DNA of 64,000 nt from [Clostridium] aminophilum DSM 10710 (GCF_000711825.1 NZ_JONJ01000004.1:1-64000), one strand, 5' to 3'. Numbered from the stretch's first letter, positions 7,856-17,412 are shown. Program-made: numbers and translations. The notes: generated by a model from the sequence alone, not told the origin.

Positions 7856-8773
7856 TTATCTGCTCCCTTCATCCGTTTCCTGAGCGGAACGCAGTTCTCT
7901 GACCGGAACTCCGGCCTGTTTCAACAGCGGGGCAAGCTCCCGCAGAAATTCATCCCTGTGCAGAATGCCGTCCGGCAGATCAACGCCGGCCTTCTTCAGC
8001 CCGTATGCCAGTTCCGTCACCTGCGGCACATCCAGCTGAAGCTTTTTCAGTTCTTCCACTTTGGAGAACACTTCGGACGGCGTTCCGTCCATCACAATCT
8101 TTCCGTCATCCATCACAATCACACGGTCTGCATCGATGACTTCCTCCATATAATGGGTGATCAGGATGATGGTAATTCCCTCTGTCCGGTTCAGCTCGCG
8201 GATGGTGCGGATGACCTCCGCGCGGCCGTTCGGATCGAGCATCGCCGTCGGTTCGTCCAGCACAATGCACTTCGGCTTCATCGCCAGTACCCCGGCGATT
8301 GCCACTCTCTGCTTCTGTCCGCCGGACAGACGGTTCGGAGATTTCTTGCGGAACAGTGCCATACCGACGGCCTTTAATGCCTTCTCGACGCGCTTCCAGA
8401 TCTCCTCGGTCGGAACACCGATATTCTCCGGTCCGAAACCGACGTCCTCCTCGACAACATTGGCGATGATCTGATTGTCCGGATTCTGAAATACCATTCC
8501 GGCAGTCCGCCGGACATCCCAGATCCGCTCCTCATCCGCCACATCGATTCCCTCCACGTAGAGTGTCCCCTCCGTCGGAATCAGAATCCCGTTAATCTGT
8601 TTGGCAAGGGTCGATTTTCCCGATCCGTTATGACCGAGAACCGCAACAAAATCCCCGGCGGTGATTTCCAGATTCAGGTGATCGACCGCCGTGTTGGTCC
8701 CGATCACTTCCCCGTTCTCACCGCGGGTCACATAGTTATATACTAAATTTTCGGCCCTGACGATCTTATCCAT
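7856..8773 (-). CDS. ecfA1: ECF transporter ATPase EcfA1
   Basis: A 305-residue ABC ATPase, the partner of EcfA2. Motifs are Walker [11 protein letters not shown]-loop [21 protein letters not shown] (characteristic of EcfA1), signature [17 protein letters not shown], Walker [13 protein letters not shown] and the switch histidine in ILITHYMEE. It is the first gene of the operon and follows the promoter at 8829-8857 and a GGAG site. About 25 extra C-terminal residues beyond the usual length end in [10 protein letters not shown]. Confidence 0.96.
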   Translation of the reverse strand: MDKIVRAENLVYNYVTRGENGEVIGTNTAVDHLNLEITAGDFVAVLGHNGSGKSTLAKQINGILIPTEGTLYVEGIDVADEERIWDVRRTAGMVFQNPDNQIIANVVEEDVGFGPENIGVPTEEIWKRVEKALKAVGMALFRKKSPNRLSGGQKQRVAIAGVLAMKPKCIVLDEPTAMLDPNGRAEVIRTIRELNRTEGITIILITHYMEEVIDADRVIVMDDGKIVMDGTPSEVFSKVEELKKLQLDVPQVTELAYGLKKAGVDLPDGILHRDEFLRELAPLLKQAGVPVRELRSAQETDEGSR

Positions 8774-8828
8774 GAAGCCGCTCCTTCTGTCAATTGTTAA
8801 CTGCTGCCATAGAATTGTTTACCACGAA

Positions 8829-8857
8829 ATTGTAGTCTACCTGGCTTATGTCGTCAA
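8829..8857 (-). promoter_or_regulatory. Promoter of ecfA1-ecfA2-ecfT-truA
   Basis: Minus-strand TTGACG (8852-8857) and TACAAT (8829-8834) are separated by 17 bases. The -35 box begins four bases after the stop codon of the upstream lipoprotein gene, so the ECF genes have their own start of transcription. Confidence 0.75.
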
Positions 8858-8860
8858 GAT

Positions 8861-9865
8861 TCATTCTTTTCCCGTCAGGCCAAAACTGCCGAGATGCTTT
8901 TCCGCGATTTCGAAGAAATCGGCGTTTCTCCCGTAATCGATTTCTGCAATGTCCAGCCGCTTGTAGGCCGCACTGCTGTCAGACAGAGTGTCCTTCTCAT
9001 CGCTGGTGCTGTACAGCTGACGGAATGCGCTCTGAATTCTCCGGCTGAACAGTTCCTCCCGCCACTGTGCGGTTTCGTCCGCGTTATAGTCGCTGACACA
9101 GTACAGAACGTAACTATTATCCCCGACGGTGATGACATCGCCGACCGATCCGGTCGAGAGGGAAAATGCCGCATTTTCCAGTTCTTCCGACGCATCGCCG
9201 GCGGCTTCGATACCCATGCCCCTGCCGACTTTCACCGTCTGTACATCGACACCGGACTCCTGCGCGCGGGCGCGGAAAGACGACGGATCCTCCTTTGCCT
9301 GATCCCGAAGCTTCTGCGCTTTGGCTTTGTCTCCGGTCTTCGCCAGCATCACATCCATCACGCGGGCTTCGCTGTCACTGACCTGCAGATCCGGATTGCT
9401 GACCAGTGTGTCGGCCTGCTTCTGCGCCACCGCGTAATCGCGGTAGAGATCTTTGACGTCCTCCAGGGTAATCCGGTCCATCTTAGCGATGTCGTCCTGT
9501 GTCAGCCCGCTGTAATACTCTTCTGCTGCCAGAGCAACGGCATCTTCCTCGCCGGCCGAGAGAACCGTTCCCTTTTCAAACGCGATCTTTCCCAGAATGT
9601 GGATCTGATCCATAAAACTGTGAATTTCGTTCAGGAGAACGGTGGAAAATGTTTCCGTTCCGCTCCCGGTCTGCATCGCCCAGACACCTTCGCCATAGAC
9701 TTCTTCGTAGCGGTTCTTTTCCGAGGAAGCGATCATCTTCACCTGGCCGGCGGAATAGGTATCATCGTAGGTCCGTTTTTTCAGACCGCCGATTCCCGCA
9801 CTGCAGCCGACGGTCAGAATCAGCGCCGAGGCAACCGCGATGGCGATCTTCCACTTCTTTTCCAT
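8861..9865 (-). CDS. PrsA/PpiC-like lipoprotein (foldase-type peptidyl-prolyl isomerase)
   Basis: A 334-residue exported protein. The start at 9865 follows GGAGGAGAA; the upstream in-frame ATG at 9889 is less likely. The N-terminus MEKKWKIAIAVASALILTVG-C is a lipoprotein signal with lipobox TVGC. A helical SurA-like N-domain is followed by a parvulin-like segment (VMDVMLAKTGDKAKAQKLRDQ, then FSLSTGSVGDVITVGDNSYVLYCV, about 180-280). It would fold exported proteins on the outer face of the membrane. The parvulin domain is divergent, so enzyme activity is uncertain. Confidence 0.75.
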   Translation of the reverse strand: MEKKWKIAIAVASALILTVGCSAGIGGLKKRTYDDTYSAGQVKMIASSEKNRYEEVYGEGVWAMQTGSGTETFSTVLLNEIHSFMDQIHILGKIAFEKGTVLSAGEEDAVALAAEEYYSGLTQDDIAKMDRITLEDVKDLYRDYAVAQKQADTLVSNPDLQVSDSEARVMDVMLAKTGDKAKAQKLRDQAKEDPSSFRARAQESGVDVQTVKVGRGMGIEAAGDASEELENAAFSLSTGSVGDVITVGDNSYVLYCVSDYNADETAQWREELFSRRIQSAFRQLYSTSDEKDTLSDSSAAYKRLDIAEIDYGRNADFFEIAEKHLGSFGLTGKE

Positions 9866-10022
9866 TTCTCCTCCACACATATCCCGCATATTTCGGGAAC
9901 AGGCTTGTTTATGATCCGGTGATTTCTGCTCCCGGATTGCTCATTTCATCCGAAAAACGCATGCAGCCATTCATGCCGAATCCGCGCCCATGCACATAAG
10001 AATCCGGTGCCCGCCTGTCCAA

Positions 10023-10487
10023 TCAGGCGAACATCGGATCCATTCCAATTGCTATAAAAATCCCGAGGACTGCGCCGCACCAGACCTGCAGCGGCGTATG
10101 TCCCACGTATTCCTTCAGTTTTTCCGGCGTAAAGGTCTCGTCACTGAAATTAAACAGTTCCTCCAGAAGCATCTTGTTCAGGATCTTTGCCTGTTTGCCG
10201 GTTTCGCGCCGGACGCCGGTCGCGTCATACATCACCACCGCCGCGAACAGAAAGCTGATGGCGAACTCAAAACTTCCCGCCCCGTAGCGGAGAAGCGCTG
10301 CCGTCGTCATCCCGCATACCGTCGCGGAATGGGAGCTCGGCATTCCTCCGGAGCCAGTAAGCCGCTCCGGATTGAATGACCGGTTCAGCGCAAAGTCGAT
10401 GACGGTTTTCAGCGCCTGTGCGACCAGCCAGCCGACCGCGCCGCTCATCAGCACCTGATTCGCACCGATTTCTGCTAATACACTCAC
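10023..10487 (-). CDS. Divergent PAP2-family membrane protein (DUF212, YuiD-like)
   Basis: A 154-residue membrane protein. It has the DUF212 signature GGMPSSHSATVCGM (47-60), where the SxHS core recalls the phosphatase motif of the PAP2 superfamily, and later DATGVRRETGKQA (86-98) and GHTPLQVWCG near the end. Hydrophobic helices surround these motifs. The start is GTG at 10487 after AGAGAGGAAACAA. The substrate of this family is not established. It lies between glgA and the PrsA-like gene on the same strand. Confidence 0.85.
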   Translation of the reverse strand: MSVLAEIGANQVLMSGAVGWLVAQALKTVIDFALNRSFNPERLTGSGGMPSSHSATVCGMTTAALLRYGAGSFEFAISFLFAAVVMYDATGVRRETGKQAKILNKMLLEELFNFSDETFTPEKLKEYVGHTPLQVWCGAVLGIFIAIGMDPMFA

Positions 10488-10591
10488 TTGTTTCCTCTCT
10501 CCCTGCGATGAACGAAAATCACCGCACCAGATCTGTCCTTCCCGGATTCTGCAAATCCCGGAGGAACGTTCTCCGTCCGTACGTCACTTCG

Positions 10592-12034
10592 TCAATCAAT
10601 CAGCCAGTCATACATTTCCTGGTACTTGAGAGCCGACGCCTTCCAGGAGAAATCCGCCGCCATCGCCCGATCCACGATACCGTTCCAGTCTCTTCTGCAG
10701 TCATAGTAGATATGCTCTGCATACCGGATACAGGCAAGCATCTCATGCGCATTGTAGTTTGCAAACGAGAAGCCGGTGCCGGTCTGCTCGAATTCGTTAT
10801 ACGGCTGCACGGTGTCGCGAAGACCGCCGGTCTCACGGACGATCGGCACCGCGCCGTAGCGCAGGGCGATCAGCTGCCCGAGGCCGCACGGCTCAAAAAG
10901 CGACGGCATCAGAAATGCATCGCAGGCCGCATAGATTCGGTGCGCCAGATCATCGGAATACCCGATATTGGCCCGAACCCGGTCATTGTATTTCCAGTCA
11001 TAATGACGGAACATATTCTCGTATTTCTCATCGCCGGTTCCCAGAACCACAAACTGAACCGAGTCGCTGCAGAACTCATCCATCACACACTGGATGAGAT
11101 CAAGCCCCTTCTGGTCCGTCAGACGGGAGATCAGGGCGATCATCATTTTCCCCGCATCCTGCGGAAGACCGAGTTCCTCCTGCAGCGCGAGCTTGTTCTT
11201 TACTTTTTCCGGCCGGAAATTCCGCAGACTGTAATTCTGGGCAATCCGCTTGTCGGTCTCCGGATCATACTCGCTGTAGTCGATTCCGTTCAGGATTCCG
11301 CGCAGACTCCGTGAGCGCGCCCGCATCAGCCCGTCAAGTCCTTCTCCGTAAAATGACATCTGAATCTCTTCGGCGTAGGACGGGCTGACCGTCGTGATCG
11401 CATCTGCATAGACCAGGCCGCCTTTCAGGAGATTACCGTCCTCATACGCCTCCAGCTTATCCGGCGTGAAATAATAATCCGTCAGCTCCGAGAAGCGCTG
11501 AATGGTCTCCACATCCCAGACACCTTGGAACTTCATGTTGTGAATGGTCATGACGGTCTTGATATCCCGGAAGAATTCTCCTCCGTGGAATTTGTCCTTG
11601 AGGTGAACCGGAATCAGTCCGGTCTGCCAGTCGTGACAGTGGATCACATCCGGCTGAAAACCGATGACCGGAAGCGAAGAGAGCGCCGCCTTGCAGAAGA
11701 AAGAAAACTTCTCGAGATCGTAATACCAGTCTCCGTACGGTTTTGCTCCCCAGAAGTAGCTCTCATTGTCAATAAAATAATATGTCACCCCGTCCAGTTC
11801 TGCCTGAAGGATGCCGACATACCGGTTCTGCCCCAGATAATCCATATAAAAATGGGATACGTATTCCATCTTATCCCGCAATTCCTGCTTGATGCACAGG
11901 TACTTCGGGATCATTACACGCACGTCAAAATACCGCTTGTCAAAACATTTTGGAAGTGCTCCGACAACATCGGCCAGTCCTCCGGTCTTAATAAAAGGAA
12001 CCGCCTCTGATGCCACAAACAGAATTTTTTTCAT
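10592..12034 (-). CDS. glgA: Glycogen synthase (ADP-glucose dependent)
   Basis: A 480-residue GT5 enzyme that adds glucose from ADP-glucose to the growing alpha-1,4-glucan. Motifs are the N-terminal KTGGLADVVGALPK (16-29), which binds ADP-glucose, HCHDWQTGLIP, and the C-terminal PSLFEPCGLGQLIALRYGAVPIVRETGGL. Length is normal for the family. The start follows GGAGGTACCCTCT and a promoter at 12075-12103. No glgC or glgD is next to it; the branching enzyme is 36 kb away. Confidence 0.97.
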   Translation of the reverse strand: MKKILFVASEAVPFIKTGGLADVVGALPKCFDKRYFDVRVMIPKYLCIKQELRDKMEYVSHFYMDYLGQNRYVGILQAELDGVTYYFIDNESYFWGAKPYGDWYYDLEKFSFFCKAALSSLPVIGFQPDVIHCHDWQTGLIPVHLKDKFHGGEFFRDIKTVMTIHNMKFQGVWDVETIQRFSELTDYYFTPDKLEAYEDGNLLKGGLVYADAITTVSPSYAEEIQMSFYGEGLDGLMRARSRSLRGILNGIDYSEYDPETDKRIAQNYSLRNFRPEKVKNKLALQEELGLPQDAGKMMIALISRLTDQKGLDLIQCVMDEFCSDSVQFVVLGTGDEKYENMFRHYDWKYNDRVRANIGYSDDLAHRIYAACDAFLMPSLFEPCGLGQLIALRYGAVPIVRETGGLRDTVQPYNEFEQTGTGFSFANYNAHEMLACIRYAEHIYYDCRRDWNGIVDRAMAADFSWKASALKYQEMYDWLID

Positions 12035-12074
12035 AGAGGGTACCTCCCGAATACAACACTTATACTTATTATCT

Positions 12075-12103
12075 ATTTTATCCCATCTGCAAAATCGAGT
12101 AAA
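12075..12103 (-). promoter_or_regulatory. Candidate promoter of glgA
   Basis: Minus-strand TTTACT (12098-12103) and TAAAAT (12075-12080), spacer 17 bases, about 40 bases before the glgA start. Confidence 0.5.
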
Positions 12104-12183
12104 GTAAAAATGCTTTCTTCCCGGCGTCTGCTTCCTGAGCCTGACGGCTTTCCTTCCGGCATTCTACCCGGATCTCATTCCGG

Positions 12184-12216
12184 CTTCTTCAGCGCTTCTT
12201 CAGCGCTTCTTCAGCG
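12184..12216. repeat. Tandem 11-base repeat at the end of the ABC membrane-subunit gene
   Basis: CTTCTTCAGCG occurs three times in direct succession. The stop codon of the gene (12211-12213) lies in the third copy, so the repeat looks like slippage of the end of the gene. It does not change the reading frame before the stop. Confidence 0.8.
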
Positions 12217-14340
12217 TCTTCTGCGGCGCATCCAGATCACAAATCCGGCAATCAGAAGGGCCAGCGGAACCAGCAGCACACATACGGCACTCAGCATAAT
12301 CGCGGTGGACGCGGTCACGGTCAGAAGCGGATTGCGGAAGCTCTTGGACTCCACCGTCAGGGTCTTCGCCATTTTCACCATGGATCCCACCGTTCCGGCA
12401 AACAGCTTCTGGTTGGATCCGGCAACGATCTGGTCGGCACTGGAAGTAAATATCTCCGGCGAGGAATAGATCACAGCCGTCGAATGATTCTCTCCGATTG
12501 TCTTCTCCGCCCTGAGTCCTACCGTCCAGGTTCCCTGCGGATCATCTTTGGAGATGATCTTTGACGCATCATTCATGTCCGCAATATTCGCGTGGACGAA
12601 AGCCTGTGCGCTGGTGGTCAGGAAATCGGTATAGCTGAAGGTATCATCCGCGCCGCCGTGGGTAAGGGCCTGTGCAAACGGAACAAAGACATAGCCGTTG
12701 GAAGCGATGACCTGCTGCGTGATCATGGATTCTTTCGATACATCCGGCAGAAGGTAGGTCGGGATACCGCCGCCCTGTCCGGCAGACAGATAGTGGTTCC
12801 GGTCGGTCTCGACGATGATTCCCTGCTCACTCTTAACCCCGTAGAATGCAAGAAGTTTCGTGAAGTTCGGCATTTTCGCCGCATCGAGGAAATTCAGCGT
12901 GATGATGAACTTTCCGCCCTTCGCCGCATACGCTTCCAGCTTCGCCTCATCATCGGCCGAAATGTCCGCGGCGGGTGCGTTGATCAGAACCGCCTCCGCG
13001 TCCTCCGGAACCGCATCCTGGTTCAGAAGACTCAGCGTATCGCTTGCAACGTTCATCTTTGCGAGGTTCTCCGCAAAGACCGGATCCAGCACACTCTCAT
13101 TATGTCCCTGAAGAAGATAGATCTTCGGAAGTTCGCTGGTGGTGACAAAGGAGAGGGCGGAGGTGATCTGTCCTTCCGCGTCATAGCCGGTCATCTCGTA
13201 ACCTCCGGCCGCATTGACCGTCACCTCGTACAGACTTCCGTACTGAATGGTCTTGCTGCGGTCCGGACCTTCCACGATCAGACTGTTGGCTCCGAGCTTT
13301 TCATCGGTGTATTTGGACGCAAATGTGGTATCAACCGACGGATCCACATACTTTACGCTGATATGACTGTTCAACGCCTGATACTGGCCGAGGGTCTTGG
13401 CGATAGTCTCATCCTGCGACTCGTCTTTTGCCAGAACATAGATATTTACATCCTGATCGATGTCTTTCACAAAATCTTTCGTCGTATCGGTCAGCGAATA
13501 AATCCGGTTTTCCGTAAAGTCCACGACACGGACATTGTCCGGAATCTTTGCGGACGCGAAGTTAACGCCGACAACCGCACAGGCTGCGATCACAATACCG
13601 AGAAGGCTGAACGCGCCAAGCGAAATGTTGCCTTTCCGAACGGAATACCGTCTCTTCTGAATGCACTGCACGGTAAAGAACAGAAAGAGCATGGTCACTG
13701 AGAGAAGATAGATCACTGCGGAGAGATCAAGGGTTCCGTTCAGGAAGAGATCAAATCTGGTCGGCACGTCAAAAGCCTGCGCAATCTTCCCTGCCACTCC
13801 TCCGACAAAGGAAGTGATCGCCTTCATCGTAAAGCTGATGAAAAGAATCGCAAAGGAGAGCACTGCGGAAATGATCGGGTTCTCCGTGAGCGATGACGCA
13901 AAGATCGAGATGGCGATGCCGGTCAGACCGTACAGCCACAGACCGAGAATCGCCAGATAGTTCACCGCCATCGGCACTTTCCCAAACAGGCTGAAGATCA
14001 GCGGATACGCACAGATTCCGACGATCGGAATGGTAAATACCGCTGCCGCCGCCAGAAATTTTCCGAGGACGACACCCGGCACACTGACCGGTGCGGTCAG
14101 AATCAGCTGATCGGTTTTATTTCTGCGCTCACCGGCAAAGGTACGCATCGTGAGCACCGGGATCAGAACAAGAAGAACGAGCACCGCGATGCTGACAGAA
14201 TTGGCGAGGGTGGAATCGAGGCCGACAAAGTTGTTCATCGCCGCATAGAGGGAGATGAAAAACCAGAGAACGGCGATGAAGAGCCAGCCGACAAAGGTAT
14301 GGAAATAGGACGCAAAGTCTCTGCAGAATATTGCTGACAT
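12211..14340 (-). CDS. ABC-2 exporter membrane subunit fused to a GldG-like domain
   Basis: A 709-residue protein. Residues 1-240 hold about six membrane segments of an ABC-2 permease, including the typical RTFAGERRNKTDQLILTAP loop. After a further membrane segment near 245-265, residues 270-670 form an extracellular GldG/ABC_transp_aux-like domain (LTDTTKDFVKDIDQDVNIYVLAKDES). A last membrane segment and a short RRRRR tail close it. GldF and GldG are separate proteins in Bacteroidetes gliding systems; single-chain forms are common in Clostridia, and their substrate is not known. The start overlaps the stop of the ATPase gene by one base. Confidence 0.88.
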   Translation of the reverse strand: MSAIFCRDFASYFHTFVGWLFIAVLWFFISLYAAMNNFVGLDSTLANSVSIAVLVLLVLIPVLTMRTFAGERRNKTDQLILTAPVSVPGVVLGKFLAAAAVFTIPIVGICAYPLIFSLFGKVPMAVNYLAILGLWLYGLTGIAISIFASSLTENPIISAVLSFAILFISFTMKAITSFVGGVAGKIAQAFDVPTRFDLFLNGTLDLSAVIYLLSVTMLFLFFTVQCIQKRRYSVRKGNISLGAFSLLGIVIAACAVVGVNFASAKIPDNVRVVDFTENRIYSLTDTTKDFVKDIDQDVNIYVLAKDESQDETIAKTLGQYQALNSHISVKYVDPSVDTTFASKYTDEKLGANSLIVEGPDRSKTIQYGSLYEVTVNAAGGYEMTGYDAEGQITSALSFVTTSELPKIYLLQGHNESVLDPVFAENLAKMNVASDTLSLLNQDAVPEDAEAVLINAPAADISADDEAKLEAYAAKGGKFIITLNFLDAAKMPNFTKLLAFYGVKSEQGIIVETDRNHYLSAGQGGGIPTYLLPDVSKESMITQQVIASNGYVFVPFAQALTHGGADDTFSYTDFLTTSAQAFVHANIADMNDASKIISKDDPQGTWTVGLRAEKTIGENHSTAVIYSSPEIFTSSADQIVAGSNQKLFAGTVGSMVKMAKTLTVESKSFRNPLLTVTASTAIMLSAVCVLLVPLALLIAGFVIWMRRRRR

Positions 14341-15455
14341 TATGCTTCCTCCTTTCCATCGGCTGCGGATGAGTTGCCTTCCGCATTCTCTGCTGTATCG
14401 GTTTCGTGCGCTGAACGTGACATTGCTGCCGCAGAGTTGGCCCCGGCACTGTCCGGCTCTGTATTTCCTGTATTCGACGGATCGGAAGCGGTCTCATCCG
14501 CGGCATATTCTTTTGCAGCAGCATTACTTCCGGTGTGATCATCCGCCGTAAGGGACAGGAATACATCCTCCAGTGATTTCTTTGTGCGGGCAAGTCCCAA
14601 AACCGTCATCCCTGCACGGAATACCGCTCTGGAGAGATCCCCTCTGAGATCGGCTTCCGTATCGGTCATGACGATGGCCGCTCCGTCCGCATTCCACTCG
14701 ATTCGGATGACGCCCGAAACCGTCCTCAGAACTTCTTCCAGCTGCTCTCTCGTTCCATCCGCCTCAATCTCATACGCGCCGTTCGGCCGGTTCATCTGCG
14801 CCAGTTCTTCCGGTGTTCCGGACGCGACCATTTTCCCGTGATTGATGATCCAGATGCTGTCACAGACCGCGTTCACATCCGAAAGGATGTGGGAGCTGAG
14901 TATCACGGTGTGATCTTTCTTCAGCGCATTGATGTAATCAAACATTTCTTTCTGCTGCTCCGGATCAAGACCGGCCGTCGGCTCATCCAGGATAATGTTT
15001 TCCGGATCGTTGATGAGTGCCTCCGCCAGACCGACTCTCTGCTTGTATCCCTTCGAGAGATTCTTGATCAGACGATCCGCCATCTCCGTGATCCCGGTTC
15101 GCTCCATCAGTTCTGCGACAGCGGTTTTCCGGTCTTTTTTGGGAACCTTCCTGAGAGCTGCCGCAAACATCAGATACTCACGAACCGTCATATCCGGATA
15201 GACCGGCGGAACCTCCGGAAGGTATCCGATTCTCTCTTTCGCTTTCTCCGGCTGTCTTGTGATATCGATTCCGTCGATCCGCACTTCACCGGAAGAGGCC
15301 GCAAGATAACCGGTCATCATATTCATGGTTGTGGATTTACCGGCACCGTTCGGTCCGAGAAATCCGTATATTTTTCCTTTTTCCGCAGTGAAGGACAGAC
15401 CGTTCACCGCACAGTGATCGCCGTAGCGTCTCACCAGATCCCTTACTTCAATCAT
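14340..15455 (-). CDS. ABC transporter ATP-binding protein (partner of the GldF-GldG protein)
   Basis: A 371-residue ATPase of the ABC-2 (CcmA/GldA) type, with Walker A GPNGAGKST, signature LSKGYKQRVGLAEAL, Walker B NIILDEPTAGLDP and switch histidine in ILSSHILSD. The ATPase plus its usual C-terminal domain end near residue 305. The remaining 65 residues are low-complexity, acidic and rich in A, S, D, E, T and G, which is unusual. It is the first gene of a coupled pair with the membrane subunit (TAATG overlap). Confidence 0.92.
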   Translation of the reverse strand: MIEVRDLVRRYGDHCAVNGLSFTAEKGKIYGFLGPNGAGKSTTMNMMTGYLAASSGEVRIDGIDITRQPEKAKERIGYLPEVPPVYPDMTVREYLMFAAALRKVPKKDRKTAVAELMERTGITEMADRLIKNLSKGYKQRVGLAEALINDPENIILDEPTAGLDPEQQKEMFDYINALKKDHTVILSSHILSDVNAVCDSIWIINHGKMVASGTPEELAQMNRPNGAYEIEADGTREQLEEVLRTVSGVIRIEWNADGAAIVMTDTEADLRGDLSRAVFRAGMTVLGLARTKKSLEDVFLSLTADDHTGSNAAAKEYAADETASDPSNTGNTEPDSAGANSAAAMSRSAHETDTAENAEGNSSAADGKEEA

Positions 15456-15472
15456 GGTTTTTTACCTCCAAT

Positions 15473-15493
15473 CGCGCGCCATTTTTGCGCGCG
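15473..15493 (-). promoter_or_regulatory. GC hairpin in front of the ABC exporter start
   Basis: CGCGCG repeats on both sides of a seven-base A/T-rich loop form a strong stem close to the ribosome binding site GGAGG of the ATPase gene. A candidate extended -10 box (TGCTACAAT, near 15506-15514) lies just upstream; no good -35 box is visible. The stem may limit translation. Confidence 0.45.
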
Positions 15494-15577
15494 CCGGATA
15501 TTATTGTAGCACAATGGGCACAAATTGCTTCATATTTCACGATCTTTTCACAAACTCAGAAGGATCAACATCCGCAA

Positions 15578-15682
15578 GCAGCATTTTTTGTGGTATTAGA
15601 AATTTCTCCAAACTTCCCGATTCCAGAACAAAGTCCGCGGAGCGTTTTAGTTTCATAGGGAATTTCGGAGAAATTTCCTATG
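15578..15682. repeat. Intergenic hairpin element, copy 2
   Basis: This is the clearest copy. It has one imperfect hairpin (TAGAAATTTC with a partner TTCCCGATTCCA), the spacer GTCCGCGGAGCGTTTTAG, and a near-perfect hairpin TTTCATAGG(G)AATTTC / GAAATTTCCTATGAAA at 15649-15683. Its end coincides with the T-tract of the rplQ terminator. The stretch 15456-15803 has no gene. Confidence 0.7.
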
Positions 15683-15720
15683 AAAAAAAGAGGCTCCGGT
15701 GCAAACGCACCGAAGCCTCC
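15683..15720 (-). terminator. Terminator of the ribosomal protein cluster after rplQ
   Basis: Minus strand GGAGGCTTCGGTGCG pairs with GCACCGGAGCCTC, followed by seven T. It is 83 bases downstream of the rplQ stop. Confidence 0.9.
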
Positions 15721-15803
15721 TGCAACTTTTGTTGGAAAAATATTGATCTTTGCGGTCCTAAAAGGATCGCCCTGAACCTTTCACGGTTCGGATCAACTCG
15801 GGA

Positions 15804-16340
15804 TTAAACGAGCTCGAGCAGAACTTCCATAGCAGCATCGCCCTTACGCTGACCGATCTTTACGATACGAGTGTATCCACCGTTGCGGCCTGCGTACTTG
15901 TTAGCGTACTCGCCAAAGAGCTTACCTGTGATGTCAGCCTTCTTTGTGTTCTTCTTTCTGCCCTTGCCAGCTGCCGGTACTTCTGTAACATCGTACAGAA
16001 CTGCAAGCATCTGTCTGCGAGCATGAAGTCTGGACGGCTTATCCTTCTGAATCTCCTTGGAAACTTCCTCGTAAACAGTAACTTTCTTACCGTCTTTCTC
16101 TTCCTTGATTCTCTTGCCGTTCTCGTCCTTCTTTGCAACCTTGGCTGTAACAGTTACGGTCTCAAAGTTGTCCTTCTCCTTCACGCCGAGAGCGATGAGG
16201 CCCTCTGCGATCTTTCTTACTTCCTTAGCTCTTGCCTCAGTAGTAACGATCTTGCCGTTGTGAAGAAGTGCGGTAACAAGACCTCTGAGCATAGCTTTTC
16301 TCTGGCTGGATGTTCTTCCAAGCTTTCTATACTTTGCCAT
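15804..16340 (-). CDS. rplQ: 50S ribosomal protein L17 (long form)
   Basis: A 178-residue L17. The start at 16340 follows GGAGGATTATTAGTA; an upstream in-frame ATG would add an unrelated MAGCSTN peptide. The N-terminal part MAKYRKLGRTSSQRKAMLRG is canonical. Usual L17 proteins have about 115-130 residues; here a charged segment of some 45 residues (about 56-100, KVAKKDENGKRIKEEKDGKK) and a second K-rich loop near 125-135 are inserted before the conserved end GGYTRIVKIGQRKGDAAMEV. Last gene of the alpha-type operon after rpoA. Confidence 0.97.
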   Translation of the reverse strand: MAKYRKLGRTSSQRKAMLRGLVTALLHNGKIVTTEARAKEVRKIAEGLIALGVKEKDNFETVTVTAKVAKKDENGKRIKEEKDGKKVTVYEEVSKEIQKDKPSRLHARRQMLAVLYDVTEVPAAGKGRKKNTKKADITGKLFGEYANKYAGRNGGYTRIVKIGQRKGDAAMEVLLELV

Positions 16341-16446
16341 TACTAATAATCCTCCATTCGTGGAACACCCGGCCATGCTCTTTCGGTCTTACTGACCGGA
16401 TGCTGTATATCCATTGGGATCCGAGCCCCGATTGCCGGGCTCAGCT

Positions 16447-17412
16447 TCAGGCCTCTTCGCCGGTGCGAAGTTCCAGGCCTAATTCTTTGAGCTTGCCGAG
16501 GACTTCCTCGAGAGACTTCCGACCGAGGTTTCTGACTTTCATCATATCCTCCGGTGTTCTGTCGCAAAGCTCAGCAACCGTATTGATTCCTGCCCTCTTC
16601 AGGCAGTTGTAGGAACGAACCGACAGTTCAAGCTCATCAATGTTCATGTCAAGGCTCTTCGGCTGTCCACTCTGCGGCTGTTCAACCATAATCGTTGCGG
16701 CTGTACCGCTCTCAGAGAGATCGATAAAGAGATTGATATGCTCACTCAGTACCTTTGCCGCGAGGCTCAGAGCGTCGTTCGGCTCCATGGTACCGTTTGT
16801 GTAAACTTCAAGAGTCAGTTTGTCATAATCCGTCATCTGGCCTACACGGGTATTCTCAACGTTCATGTTGACACGCTCTACCGGAGTGTAGATAGAATCA
16901 ACCGCGATAACACCGATCGGAAGATCGTCACGCTTGTTTCTGTCTGCGCCCACATAGCCGCGGCCGTTTGTAACGGTGAGCTCCATGTAAAGTCTGCAGT
17001 CCGGGCCGCCGCTGAGTGTAGCGATGACCTGATCCGGATTCAGGATCTCGAGGACGTCCCCGGAAACCTGAATGTCCGCAGCAGTGACTACTCCGTCACC
17101 CTGATAATCGATATATGCGGTGATCGGTTCATCATCTGTGCTGTTATTCTTGATTGCCAGGCTCTTAATGTTCATGATGATCTCAGTAACATCTTCCTTA
17201 ACACCCGGAATAGAACTGAATTCATGCAGTACACCATCGATCTTAACCTGGCTAACAGCAGTACCCGGCAGAGAAGAAAGCATGATTCTTCTCAGCGAGT
17301 TACCCAGTGTAAGTCCATATCCTCTCTCGAGCGGCTCTACTACAAATTTGCCGTATCTTCCGTCATCGGAGATCTCAGCTACTTCAATTTTCGGTTTTTC
17401 AAAATCGAACAT
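16447..17412 (-). CDS. rpoA: RNA polymerase alpha subunit
   Basis: A 321-residue subunit. The N-terminal domain has the dimerisation motif [20 protein letters not shown] (32-51), and the C-terminal domain (about 245-312) contains [15 protein letters not shown] and [11 protein letters not shown], which bind DNA upstream of promoters and regulators. Length is normal. It lies between rpsD and rplQ in the standard order. Confidence 0.99.
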   Translation of the reverse strand: MFDFEKPKIEVAEISDDGRYGKFVVEPLERGYGLTLGNSLRRIMLSSLPGTAVSQVKIDGVLHEFSSIPGVKEDVTEIIMNIKSLAIKNNSTDDEPITAYIDYQGDGVVTAADIQVSGDVLEILNPDQVIATLSGGPDCRLYMELTVTNGRGYVGADRNKRDDLPIGVIAVDSIYTPVERVNMNVENTRVGQMTDYDKLTLEVYTNGTMEPNDALSLAAKVLSEHINLFIDLSESGTAATIMVEQPQSGQPKSLDMNIDELELSVRSYNCLKRAGINTVAELCDRTPEDMMKVRNLGRKSLEEVLGKLKELGLELRTGEEA

